From: an uncultured Prevotella sp.
GTDB lineage: Bacteria > Bacteroidota > Bacteroidia > Bacteroidales > Bacteroidaceae
Direction: 5' to 3'
Assembly: GCA_900322095.1 (NCBI GenBank)
Contig: ONYS01000021.1
Location: 29,102-93,101 of the forward strand
Length of the DNA stretch: 64,000 nucleotides
Position numbers and translations under genes: made by a program. The notes below the pieces were generated by a model that had not been told where the DNA came from, did no database searches, and was given only the letters and a program-made list of their open reading frames with translations. Below are positions 16,998 to 25,064 of this stretch, piece after piece (position 1 is the stretch's first letter; every line of letters begins with the position of its first letter).

Positions 16998-17483
16998 ATG
17001 AGAAAAACTATCACAATGCTTTTCTTATCCATGCTGGCAGCCTTGCCGATGGCCGCTCAGGACGATAAGGATTTGGTGGTGGAGACGAAGGCTGGCACAA
17101 GCCAGACGTTCAACATCTCTGGCATTCAGCGACTCGACTTCTCCAACCAGGGAGTCACCGTCGTATCCAAAGATAAGGACGGCACCACGTTCGCCTTCGA
17201 CGACATCAAGAAGATCACTTTTGTATCGGCAGCCAACGGCATTTCGCAGATAAAGACTGAAGGCGCAACGAGCCAGTCGATCTTTATCTCCAACGATGGC
17301 AACAGCCTCACCGTCAAGGGATGGAATCCCGCCCAGTATGCCGACGTCAGCATCTTCTCTGTGGGAGGCACACGCGTGCTGGAAGCCAAAGGCTGGAACG
17401 GCCAGACCGTCAACATCTCTGCTTTGCCCAGCGGAGTCTATGTAGTGAGAGTGGGCAACAAGACAGGAAAATTCAGAAAATAA
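16998..17483 (+). CDS. secreted protein with type IX secretion sorting tail
   Basis: 161 residues with a signal peptide ending in MAAQ (residue 20). The mature part starts with DKDLVVETKAGTSQTFNISGIQRLDF and repeats the theme of short beta strands. The last about 75 residues end in SALPSGVYVVRVGNKTGKF followed by basic residues, the typical type IX secretion (Por) C-terminal sorting signal, with the Ser-Val-Gly-Gly and Gly-Val-Tyr-Val-Val-Arg-Val pattern. The protein is expected to be exported through the T9SS and possibly anchored on the surface. It shares the phrase K-x-G-x(4-6)-F/Y-D/N-I...DF with the next gene, so the two are probably related. Confidence 0.85.
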   Translation: MRKTITMLFLSMLAALPMAAQDDKDLVVETKAGTSQTFNISGIQRLDFSNQGVTVVSKDKDGTTFAFDDIKKITFVSAANGISQIKTEGATSQSIFISNDGNSLTVKGWNPAQYADVSIFSVGGTRVLEAKGWNGQTVNISALPSGVYVVRVGNKTGKFRK

Positions 17484-17507
17484 TATTAATCAGCAGCAAA
17501 TCACATT

Positions 17508-18743
17508 ATGAAGACAATATTTATGGCAGCCCTTCTGGCCTGCTTCACCATGTTCAGCTACGCCCAGAGTCGCTCTGCGCTTGTACACCTGAAGTCGGGC
17601 AAAGTTGTTGAATACGACGTCGACGACATCGACAGCATCGATTTCACCGCCCCCGTCACCTACGATCAGTCGTTCGAGAATGCCGCCTACGGCATGGGTG
17701 TTTATTTCGGTAGCGGCGAATACCTCACCGAGATCAGCAATGCTCCTATCGACAGCGACGGTCTGCCCACCGAGGCCGGCCAGTATGTCATCCGCTTCCT
17801 GGCCGTGGGAGCCAACTCTGCCGACAGCAATCACGCCATCATGCCCAGCGGACGCTACACTCCCGCCACAACCTTCGCTGAGGGAACACTCTACGATGCT
17901 GACAACTATCTCGTAGCTATGGTCTGCACAAAAGTAGAGAATGGCCAGCCCTACGGATATTCGGTCTATTTTGACAAGGGAGCCACAGCCAACGTGACCT
18001 ACAACAGCGACGGCACCTACGACATCGACTTCAAAGGCAGCGTATCGCCCGACAGCGCAGACTTCGAAAACATCCGCATGAAGTTCCACGGCACCATCGA
18101 CTACGACAACCAGGATCCCTCCACTTACAATCTTCTGAGCGAGGATGTCCAGATGGTTCCGGCCGCACTCAGCGCTGGCTACAGCAACGTTGAAGGTATG
18201 TACGGCGACTACACCTGCACGTTCTACAACTGCGAGCTCGACAAGGACGGCTTCATCGTCGGTCCCGGTGAGTTGCTCAACGTGGAACTACTGACCGAAG
18301 AGGGACAGACCATGGACCTGACGAAGCTTCCCGGTGAATATACCGTTGCCACTATGACGGGCGATATGGGTCCGGGCAACTGGATTGAAGGCATGAACTA
18401 CGAGTACTATGGCATGTACATTCCTATCGGCACTTACTATATGACCTACGGTGAAGGTGGCGCCGAGACCCGTCTGAGAGCTTTCGCACAGAGCGGTACC
18501 GTGAATGTTACGAAGGTGGACGACGGTTATAAATTCGATCTCGACCTCACCGTAGAGGGTGGCCACAAGGTGACGATGAGCTACACTGCTCCCGAGTCTT
18601 CCTTCACCGACCGCGGTACGATGAGCAGCGCAAAGGGCATGAAGGCTCAGGCCTTCTCCATGAAGGGCATGTCGGGATGGTCGCCTCTGAGAGACAACAT
18701 CAAGAGCCATACGACTTCGATCAAACTGATCAAGAAGAACTAA
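17508..18743 (+). CDS. secreted protein of unknown function
   Basis: 411 residues with a signal peptide (about 1-20, ending in SYAQ). The mature N-terminus carries SALVHLKSGKVVEYDVDDID and then DSIDF, a motif seen at the start of many Prevotella/Bacteroides secreted proteins and also, in altered form, in the preceding gene. The rest is strand-rich, with two related blocks of about 150 residues (each with acidic D-x-D-x-G-like stretches, for example DSDGLPTEAGQYVIRF and LDKDGFIVGPGELLNVEL). The C-terminus is basic and lacks an obvious sorting tail. Function unknown. It lies 24 bases downstream and is followed by a strong terminator. Confidence 0.82.
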   Translation: MKTIFMAALLACFTMFSYAQSRSALVHLKSGKVVEYDVDDIDSIDFTAPVTYDQSFENAAYGMGVYFGSGEYLTEISNAPIDSDGLPTEAGQYVIRFLAVGANSADSNHAIMPSGRYTPATTFAEGTLYDADNYLVAMVCTKVENGQPYGYSVYFDKGATANVTYNSDGTYDIDFKGSVSPDSADFENIRMKFHGTIDYDNQDPSTYNLLSEDVQMVPAALSAGYSNVEGMYGDYTCTFYNCELDKDGFIVGPGELLNVELLTEEGQTMDLTKLPGEYTVATMTGDMGPGNWIEGMNYEYYGMYIPIGTYYMTYGEGGAETRLRAFAQSGTVNVTKVDDGYKFDLDLTVEGGHKVTMSYTAPESSFTDRGTMSSAKGMKAQAFSMKGMSGWSPLRDNIKSHTTSIKLIKKN

Positions 18744-18815
18744 CTGCTCTCGCTCTGCTTCCAACAAAAGAAGCAGAGACAATCGAAACATATTCTGAAT
18801 CTCACCGAGATTCTA

Positions 18816-18848
18816 ACGGGCAAGGAACGCGTTCCTTGCCCGTTTTTT
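18816..18848 (+). terminator. rho-independent terminator
   Basis: AACGGGCAAGGAACGC pairs with GTTCCTTGCCCGTT, a near-continuous 14-base stem with a tiny loop, followed by TTTTTTA. It ends the two-gene secreted-protein unit. Confidence 0.9.
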
Positions 18849-18944
18849 ATGGCCCAATTCCCCAGAGACGGAAATCGATGAAATTCTATCCAAAAGTCTA
18901 TCCAGCAGCAAGGCAACTTTCTTCTTCAAAAAGCGTCTTACTGA

Positions 18945-19034
18945 TAGCTGCTGACAGCTGAGAGCAGAACTGCTGACAGCTGTCGACAGATCTGCTGACA
19001 GCTGAGAGCAGAACTGCTGACAGCTGTCAGCAAC
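18945..19034 (-). repeat. 22-base palindrome-rich tandem repeat array, locus 2 (inverted)
   Basis: Read on the minus strand, four units run as GTCAGCAGTTCTGCTCTCAG with junctions GCTGACAGCTGTC. One unit carries the variant CTGTCGACAG, a perfect palindrome with a GTCGAC core. The array lies between a terminator (18816) and the HU-like gene (19118). Same unit as at 5341 and 44967, but in the opposite orientation. Confidence 0.93.
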
Positions 19035-19117
19035 CATCAGATCACACAGAAAAAGTCATGGTCTTGTCTTTGAAGGCAGACTATCAATACATTATTAACT
19101 CATAAAATCTAACAACA

Positions 19118-19723
19118 ATGGAAATCAAGTATGAAATTCGAACCTTGGAGAATGCTGGCGGTGAAGGCAAGTCGAGAAAATTCGTTGCCCTTCACACCCA
19201 ATCACCAATGACCGAAGGACAGATGGCTGAATACATGGAAGCCAACAGCACGTTGAAGAAGGGCGACATCAAGGCCGTATTCACGGAGTTCCGTCAGCTC
19301 GCCATCAGCCAGTTGCAGCAGACTGGCCATGTCTACCTTCCCGGAATAGGCTGGCTGTCGATACAGGCCGGGCTCAAAGCCAAAGCCCAGCAAGACGGCC
19401 ACAAGATCACGGGCAAAGACATCACGATGCAAGCCATCCAACTGAAGACAGAGAAGCATTTCTACGAGACGGTAAAGAAGGGCATCCGCTTTGCGAAGTC
19501 GGACTATTCCACACAATCAGTAGAATACACAGAAGATACGCTATGGCCTAAAATAGCCGACTACATCGAGAAAAACCAGTTCATCACCAGCGCCATCATG
19601 CAGAAGAACTTCGGCCTCAGCAGATATATGGTCAATAAGTGGCTCTCGCTGTTCGTAGAAGAAGGCAAGTTGGAGAAGAAGGGAATAAAGAACAACCGTG
19701 TCTATTTTATGCATAATTCATGA
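19118..19723 (+). CDS. HU-like DNA-binding protein with C-terminal winged-helix segment
   Basis: 201 residues. The first about 125 residues match the Bacteroidetes HU/IHF-like domain: MEIKYEIRTLENAGGEGKSRKF, a helical dimerisation region (MTEGQMAEYMEANSTLKKGDIKA), and the beta-arm stretch VYLPGIGWLSIQAG. Residues about 140-200 are extra: ADYIEKNQFITSAIMQKNFGLSRYMVNKWLSLFVEEG resembles a winged-helix DNA-binding domain. The combination suggests a DNA-bending protein with a second sequence-reading domain. It lies immediately downstream of the locus-2 repeat array and 59 bases upstream of an ABC-F gene. Regulatory target unknown. Confidence 0.8.
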   Translation: MEIKYEIRTLENAGGEGKSRKFVALHTQSPMTEGQMAEYMEANSTLKKGDIKAVFTEFRQLAISQLQQTGHVYLPGIGWLSIQAGLKAKAQQDGHKITGKDITMQAIQLKTEKHFYETVKKGIRFAKSDYSTQSVEYTEDTLWPKIADYIEKNQFITSAIMQKNFGLSRYMVNKWLSLFVEEGKLEKKGIKNNRVYFMHNS

Positions 19724-19753
19724 CCAAAATTTCGATATTCTCGCTTTTTTCCT

Positions 19754-19761
19754 TACCTTTG
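19754..19761 (+). promoter_or_regulatory. -7 element for the ABC-F gene
   Basis: TACCTTTG followed by CA, 22 bases before the ATG at 19783; a TTTC at 19730 sits at -33. This supports the ATG at 19783, since an upstream in-frame start at 19720 would lie before the transcription start. Confidence 0.6.
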
Positions 19762-19782
19762 CATGCGACAAATAATTATTTG

Positions 19783-21735
19783 ATGATTTCAGTAGAGAAT
19801 TTAAAGGTTGAATTCGGCGCTGAACCCTTGTTTGACAACGTGAGTTTCGTCATCAACGACCACGACCGCATCGCTCTCGTGGGAAAGAATGGCGCCGGAA
19901 AATCAACCCTTTTGAAAATATTGTGCGGGCATCAGAAGCCGACAAGCGGCACCGTGACGGTGGCCAACGACACTACCATCGGCTATCTGCCCCAGGTGAT
20001 GAAGATTTCGGACGATACGACCGTGAAGGCCGAAGCCCGGAAGGCTTTCGCCAATACCATCGAAATGAAGCACCGCATCGACGAGATGCAGCAGAAGCTG
20101 GCCTCACGCACCGACTATGAGAGTGAGGAGTATCAGCAGCTCATTGAGAAGTTTTCGCAGGCCAACGACCACTATCTCCTGCTCGGAGGCGACAACTACG
20201 AGGCAGAGATTGAGCGCACGCTGATGGGACTTGGATTCGAGCGGAAAGATTTTGACCGTCCCACCCGCGAATTCTCAGGCGGATGGCGCATGCGTATCGA
20301 GCTGGCCAAGATCCTGCTCCAGCATCCCGACGTGCTCCTGCTCGACGAGCCCACCAACCATCTCGACATCGAGAGAATACAGTGGCTCGAGCAGTTCCTG
20401 GCCACGGGCGCGAAAGCCGTAGTGCTGGTGAGCCACGACCGGGCCTTCATCAACAACGTCACCAACCGCACGATTGAGATCACCTGCCATCACATTGAGG
20501 ACTACAACGTGAAGTACGACGAGTATCTCGTCCTGCGCAAGGAGCGCCGTGAGCAGCAGCTCCGCGCCTATGCCAACCAGCAGAAGGAGATTGCCGACAT
20601 CAAGGAGTTTATCGAGCGCTTCCGCTACAAGCCCACCAAGGCCATACAGGTGCAGCAGCGCATCCGGCAGCTGGAGAAGATGGTGCCGGTGGAAGTGGAC
20701 GAGATCGACAACTCGGCCATGCACCTGCACTTCCCGCCCTGCCTGCGCAGCGGCGACTATCCCGTCATCTGCGACGAGGTGCGCAAGGACTACGGCGACC
20801 ACACGGTGTTCGACCACGTCACGCTGACCATCAAGCGCGGAGAGAAGGTGGCCTTCGTCGGCAAGAACGGCGAGGGAAAGTCAACGCTCGTGAAGTGCAT
20901 CATGGGCGAGATTCCCTTCACCGGAAAGCTGAAGATAGGTCACAACGTGCAGATTGGCTACTTTGCCCAGAACCAGGCCCAGCTGCTCGACGAGAACCTC
21001 ACCATCTACGACACCATCGACCGTGTGGCCACGGGCGACATGCGGCTGAAGATCAACGACTTGCTGGGAGCCTTCATGTTCGGCGGTGAAATCTCGGAGA
21101 AGAAAGTGAAGGTGCTCAGTGGCGGTGAGCGCAGCCGTTTGGCCATGATCCGCCTGCTGCTCGAGCCCGTCAACCTGCTCATCCTCGATGAGCCCACCAA
21201 CCATCTCGACATTCCCTCGAAGGAAGTGCTGAAGGATGCCATCAAGGCTTTCGACGGCACGGCCATCATCGCGAGCCACGACCGCGAGTTTCTCGACGGT
21301 CTCGTCTCGAAGGTGTATGAGTTTGGCGGAGGCAGAGTGAAGGAGCATCTCGGTGGTATCTACGACTACCTGCGGGCCCACAATGCCGAGACCATTCACG
21401 AGGCACTCAGCCAGCCCGCTCCCTCCACCGCGGCCCCGGCCGAAAAGAAAGAGGCCGCACAGCCCTCGGCCAACAAACTCAGCTATGCCGACCGCAAGGA
21501 ACAGCAGAAGCGGCTGAAGAAGGCGCAGCGGGCCGTGGACGACTGCGAGAAGCGAATCGCCGACATGGAAAAACGGCTCAAAGAACTCGACGAGCTCCTG
21601 ATGCAGCCCGCTAACGCCTCCGACATGAAACTCGTCACCGAGTACACCGAGACGAAGAAAGCCCTCGACGCGGAGAACGACAAGTGGCTCGAGCTCTCGG
21701 AGGCTGTGGAACAGATAAATTCGGAAATTCAATAA
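19783..21735 (+). CDS. ABC-F family ATPase
   Basis: 650 residues from the ATG at 19783. Two ATP-binding cassettes on one chain, with no membrane segments: Walker A GKNGAGKST (about 35-43) and GKNGEGKST (about 360-368), signatures FSGGWRMRIELAK and LSGGERSRLAMIR, Walker B LLLDEPTNHLD and LILDEPTNHLD. The region between them (about 230-330) is the linker with charged helices, and residues about 560-650 form a C-terminal coiled coil, as in Uup. ABC-F proteins act on ribosomes, relieving stalled translation or protecting from antibiotics; the Uup-type layout favours a general rather than a resistance role here. The gene is convergent with nothing and stands alone with its own promoter. Confidence 0.93.
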   Translation: MISVENLKVEFGAEPLFDNVSFVINDHDRIALVGKNGAGKSTLLKILCGHQKPTSGTVTVANDTTIGYLPQVMKISDDTTVKAEARKAFANTIEMKHRIDEMQQKLASRTDYESEEYQQLIEKFSQANDHYLLLGGDNYEAEIERTLMGLGFERKDFDRPTREFSGGWRMRIELAKILLQHPDVLLLDEPTNHLDIERIQWLEQFLATGAKAVVLVSHDRAFINNVTNRTIEITCHHIEDYNVKYDEYLVLRKERREQQLRAYANQQKEIADIKEFIERFRYKPTKAIQVQQRIRQLEKMVPVEVDEIDNSAMHLHFPPCLRSGDYPVICDEVRKDYGDHTVFDHVTLTIKRGEKVAFVGKNGEGKSTLVKCIMGEIPFTGKLKIGHNVQIGYFAQNQAQLLDENLTIYDTIDRVATGDMRLKINDLLGAFMFGGEISEKKVKVLSGGERSRLAMIRLLLEPVNLLILDEPTNHLDIPSKEVLKDAIKAFDGTAIIASHDREFLDGLVSKVYEFGGGRVKEHLGGIYDYLRAHNAETIHEALSQPAPSTAAPAEKKEAAQPSANKLSYADRKEQQKRLKKAQRAVDDCEKRIADMEKRLKELDELLMQPANASDMKLVTEYTETKKALDAENDKWLELSEAVEQINSEIQ

Positions 21736-21775
21736 TCTTATTGTTAACCCAATTCATACTAAAATTTAAAACCAC

Positions 21776-23809
21776 ATGACGATTAAGCATTTATTTCCTA
21801 TGGTTTTGATGATTGTCACCCCCACGATGGGTATGGCTCAGTCGAAGTCTGGTATCGAGATGAAGAATCTCGACAAGACTGTGCGACCGGCCGACAATTT
21901 CTATCAGTATGCCACCGGAGGCTGGCAGAAGCTTCACCCGCTGCCCGCCGCCTATGGCCGTTACGGTTCGTTTGACCTGTTGCAGGAAAACAACAACAAA
22001 CGCATCAACACAATCCTGACCGATCTGCTGAAAAAGAAATATCAGTCAGGCACAATAGAGCAGAAGCTCTCCGACTTCTATCGTCTGGCGATGGACTCCA
22101 CCCGCCGCGACAAGGACGGCATCGCTCCCCTGCAGCCCATCCTTAACGAGATGGAGAGCGCCAAGAGCGTTGATGCCCTGATGCAGGTGCGCAACAAGTA
22201 TGCCGCCTTCGGCTGGGGCATGCCCTTCGGCATTGGCTTCGGCGCCGACGAGCGCAACGCCAAGATGAACATCCTCAACGTCTATCAGGGCGGACTGACG
22301 ATGGGACAGAAAGAGTACTATCTCGACAACGACGAGGCAACGGCCAAGATCCGCGCTGCCTATAAGGACTTCGTCGTGAAGATGTTCCAGCTCTACGGTT
22401 TCAGCGCCCAGCAGGCCCAGGCCAAGCGCGACGCCATCATGCGCCTTGAGACCACTCTGGCCATCGCATCGAAGAACAACACCGAGCTCCGCGACCCGCA
22501 GGCCAACTACAATAAGTTCACGCTGAAGGAATTCCAGAGCAAGTATCCCAACATCCAGCTCGAGGCCTTCCTCAACGCTGAGGGCGTGAAGAGCGAGTAT
22601 TTCCAGGAGATGGTCGTTGGCCAGCCCACGTTCGTCAGCGGTGCCAACGCCCTGCTCGGACTTCTTTCGGCCGACGAGTTGCGCGCCTACATGGAATGGA
22701 ACGCCATCGTGTGGTCGTCGAGCTATCTCTCTTCGGCTACCGAGGCTGCACGCTTCGATTTCTTCGGCAAGGCCATGCACGGCCGTCAGCAGGACTTCCC
22801 GCTCTGGAAGCGCTCTACGTCGCAGGTTGAGTCGGTGCTGGGCGAGGCCCTTGGCAAGATCTACTGCGAGCGCTACTTCCCCGCTTCGAGCAAGAAGCGC
22901 ATGGAGGAGCTGATCCATCAGCTGCAGATTTCTCTGGGCCAGCGCATCGACGCCCAGACATGGATGAGCGCCGAAACCAAGAAGGCCGCACACGCGAAGC
23001 TCGACGCCTTCTATGTGAAGGTGGGCTATCCCAACACTTGGAAGGATATGAGCGGTCTCAAGATTGATCCCCAGCAGTCTTATCTGGCCAACGTGATGAA
23101 CTGCGTGAGATTCCTCGACCAGGACGCCATCAGCAAAAAGGCCGGCAAGCCCGTCGACAAGGACGAATGGCTCATGACACCGCAGACCGTGAACGCCTAC
23201 TACAATCCTACGACCAACGAGATCTGCTTCCCGGCCGGTATCCTGCAGTATCCCTTCTTCGACCCGAAGGCCGACGATGCCTTCAACTATGGTGGCATCG
23301 GTGTCGTCATCGGTCATGAGATGACCCACGGATTCGACGACCAGGGACGTCAGTACGACAAGGATGGCAACATGAAGGACTGGTGGACCGAGAGCGACGC
23401 TAAGAACTTTGTTGAGCGCACCGACAAGTATGCCGACTTCTTCAGCCACATCAACGTGCTGCCCGACCTCAAGGCTAACGGCCGTCTCACCCTCGGCGAG
23501 AACCTGGCTGACCACGGAGGTCTCGAAGTCTCCTACAACGCTTTCCTCAATGCCACTAAGGGACAGAAGCTCAAGACCATAGACGGTCTGACTTCCGAGC
23601 AGCGCTTCTTCCTCGCCTATGCCGGCGTCTGGGCCAGCAACATCACTGAGGCCGAGATCCGTTCGCGCACGAAGAGCGATCCTCATGCTCTCGGCGAATG
23701 GCGTGTCAACGGAGCACTGCCCCACATCGACGCTTGGTATGAGGCCTTTGGCGTGAAGCAGGGCGACAAGATGTTCATCCCCGAAAGCGAGCGCCTGCAT
23801 CTTTGGTAA
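21776..23809 (+). CDS. M13-family (neprilysin/PepO) secreted metallopeptidase
   Basis: 677 residues with a cleavable signal peptide (about 1-21, ending MGMAQ). Zinc site HEMTH at 514-518 and the third ligand Glu575 in ENLAD (575-579), 60 residues later, exactly the M13 pattern. Also present are the N-terminal RPADNFYQYATGGW motif (about 36-49), the NAYYNPTTNEICFPAGILQ segment before the zinc site and a C-terminal AFGVKQGDKMFIP ending W. It is expected to cut short peptides in the periplasm. It lies 40 bases after the ABC-F gene. No truncation seen. Confidence 0.94.
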   Translation: MTIKHLFPMVLMIVTPTMGMAQSKSGIEMKNLDKTVRPADNFYQYATGGWQKLHPLPAAYGRYGSFDLLQENNNKRINTILTDLLKKKYQSGTIEQKLSDFYRLAMDSTRRDKDGIAPLQPILNEMESAKSVDALMQVRNKYAAFGWGMPFGIGFGADERNAKMNILNVYQGGLTMGQKEYYLDNDEATAKIRAAYKDFVVKMFQLYGFSAQQAQAKRDAIMRLETTLAIASKNNTELRDPQANYNKFTLKEFQSKYPNIQLEAFLNAEGVKSEYFQEMVVGQPTFVSGANALLGLLSADELRAYMEWNAIVWSSSYLSSATEAARFDFFGKAMHGRQQDFPLWKRSTSQVESVLGEALGKIYCERYFPASSKKRMEELIHQLQISLGQRIDAQTWMSAETKKAAHAKLDAFYVKVGYPNTWKDMSGLKIDPQQSYLANVMNCVRFLDQDAISKKAGKPVDKDEWLMTPQTVNAYYNPTTNEICFPAGILQYPFFDPKADDAFNYGGIGVVIGHEMTHGFDDQGRQYDKDGNMKDWWTESDAKNFVERTDKYADFFSHINVLPDLKANGRLTLGENLADHGGLEVSYNAFLNATKGQKLKTIDGLTSEQRFFLAYAGVWASNITEAEIRSRTKSDPHALGEWRVNGALPHIDAWYEAFGVKQGDKMFIPESERLHLW

Positions 23810-23888
23810 TCAGCCGCTGCCCCACCCTGCTGCCTCTCTTGGCATCTGCCGACGGAGCAGGATGATACCGATTAAAAATAGAATATTT

Positions 23889-23926
23889 CAAGAGTTGCTT
23901 CCCACTGCGGAAGCAACTCTTTTTTA
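23889..23926 (+). terminator. rho-independent terminator of the M13 peptidase gene
   Basis: AGAGTTGCTTCC pairs with GGAAGCAACTCT with a CACTGC loop, followed by TTTTTT. Confidence 0.9.
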
Positions 23927-23964
23927 TCAGAAAAACCCGAGAAGAAAGGTTTTCAATGCCTTTC

Positions 23965-23995
23965 TTGGTTGTTTGTTGATTTATTATTATCTTTG
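23965..23995 (+). promoter_or_regulatory. promoter of metA
   Basis: TTGG at 23965-23968 and TATCTTTG at 23988-23995, 19 bases apart. The predicted start site near 24002 gives a leader of about 130 bases before metA, which contains the hairpin at 24047-24077. Confidence 0.65.
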
Positions 23996-24046
23996 CAAAG
24001 TAAGTTTACAATCCAAAACAAGGAGAAGAGCAGATAACGTGGGCAG

Positions 24047-24077
24047 AACTTTCACCAGAACTATGAGCGGTGAAGTT
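24047..24077 (+). other. hairpin in the metA leader
   Basis: AACTTTCACC pairs with GGTGAAGTT across a 12-base loop, with one bulged base, and is followed by TTTTG. The geometry is like a weak terminator and its place between promoter and start codon could make it an attenuator. I could not match a known SAM riboswitch class. Confidence 0.4.
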
Positions 24078-24134
24078 TTGTCGGACAAACATTTATCAAC
24101 TCCTTTCCCGTATAGAATTATTAATTCATAACAG

Positions 24135-25052
24135 ATGCCTTTAAGAATTCCCAATCAACTCCCCGCAATAGAAGCTTTGAAGAAGGAAAACATCTTCGTG
24201 ATGGACGAGGCCCGTGCCCATTCGCAGGAGATTCGTCCTCTGAAGATTGTCATCCTCAATCTGATGCCCCTCAAGATTACAACAGAGACCGACCTTATCC
24301 GACTACTCTCCAACACGCCTCTGCAGATAGAGGTCAACTTCATGAGACTGCGCAGCCACACGCCCAAGAACACGCCCATCGAACACATGATGATGTTCTA
24401 TAAGGACTTTGAGGTACTCAAGAAGCAGAAGTGGGACGGGATGATCGTCACCGGAGCGCCCATCGAGCTGCTGCCCTTCGAGGAGGTGGAATACTGGGAC
24501 GAGATTGAAGAAATATTCGACTGGGCACGCACCAACGTCACCTCTACGCTCTATATCTGCTGGGCCGCCCAAGCCGGACTCTATCATTTCTACAACATCC
24601 CCAAATACCCGCTGCCTAAGAAGTTCTTCGGCGTGTTCGAGCAGAGACCGCTCGATCCGCTGCTGCCCATCTTCCGCGGCTTCGACGACCGCTTTTTCAT
24701 GCCCCACAGCCGCCACACCGAAGTCAGGAAAGAGGACATCCTGAATTGCAAAGACCTGACGCTGATTGCCGAGGGCGAGGAGAGCGGACCCAGCATGATC
24801 ATGGCGCGCGGAGGCCGTGAGTTCTTCATCACCGGTCATCTGGAGTACGCCCCCGACACGCTGGGCAACGAATACCGCCGCGACTTTGGCAAGCGCGACG
24901 ATGTGGAGATGCCCAAAAACTACTTCATCGACGACGACCCGGCCAAAGGTCCGCGCGTGACGTGGCGGTCGTATGCCAACCTGCTCTTCAGCAACTGGAT
25001 CAACTACTACGTCTATCAGGAGACCCCCTACAACATCAACGAAATCGAATAA
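24135..25052 (+). CDS. metA: homoserine O-acyltransferase, likely O-acetyltransferase by active-site residue
   Basis: 305 residues; GATase-like fold of the MetA family, which activates homoserine in methionine synthesis. The catalytic triad is present: Cys142 (ICWAAQAG), His235 and Glu237 (ITGHLEY). Residue 111, which sets acyl-donor choice in this family (Gly in succinyl-type, Glu in acetyl-type), is Glu here, in GAPIELLPFEE. I therefore predict the acetyl-CoA form rather than succinyl-CoA, despite the usual metA name. Starts MPLRIPNQLPAIEALKKENIF, the standard N-terminus. It has a promoter and a 130-base leader; the U32 peptidase gene follows by 12 bases. Confidence 0.93.
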   Translation: MPLRIPNQLPAIEALKKENIFVMDEARAHSQEIRPLKIVILNLMPLKITTETDLIRLLSNTPLQIEVNFMRLRSHTPKNTPIEHMMMFYKDFEVLKKQKWDGMIVTGAPIELLPFEEVEYWDEIEEIFDWARTNVTSTLYICWAAQAGLYHFYNIPKYPLPKKFFGVFEQRPLDPLLPIFRGFDDRFFMPHSRHTEVRKEDILNCKDLTLIAEGEESGPSMIMARGGREFFITGHLEYAPDTLGNEYRRDFGKRDDVEMPKNYFIDDDPAKGPRVTWRSYANLLFSNWINYYVYQETPYNINEIE

Positions 25053-25064
25053 TCCTTCAAGGCT

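Larger units (their letters stand above)
18744..19117 (+). other. gene-free stretch with a terminator and the second tandem-repeat array
   Basis: Holds a strong hairpin at 18816-18848, the 22-base repeat array in inverted orientation at 18945-19034 and, near 19063-19070, a TGTCTTTG that may be a poor -7 element for the HU-like gene. No coding sequence supported. Confidence 0.7.

Noticed and set aside
22046-23800. 584-codon open frame on the minus strand opposite the M13 peptidase gene
   Set aside because: The plus strand encodes a complete M13 protein with all zinc ligands; the frame is a by-product of codon bias.
23862-24131. Small 89-codon gene between the M13 and metA genes
   Set aside because: It crosses a terminator and the metA promoter; no homology or motif.
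24001-24134. Known SAM riboswitch before metA
   Set aside because: I could not align the leader to SAM-I, SAM-II or similar cores; only a hairpin remains.
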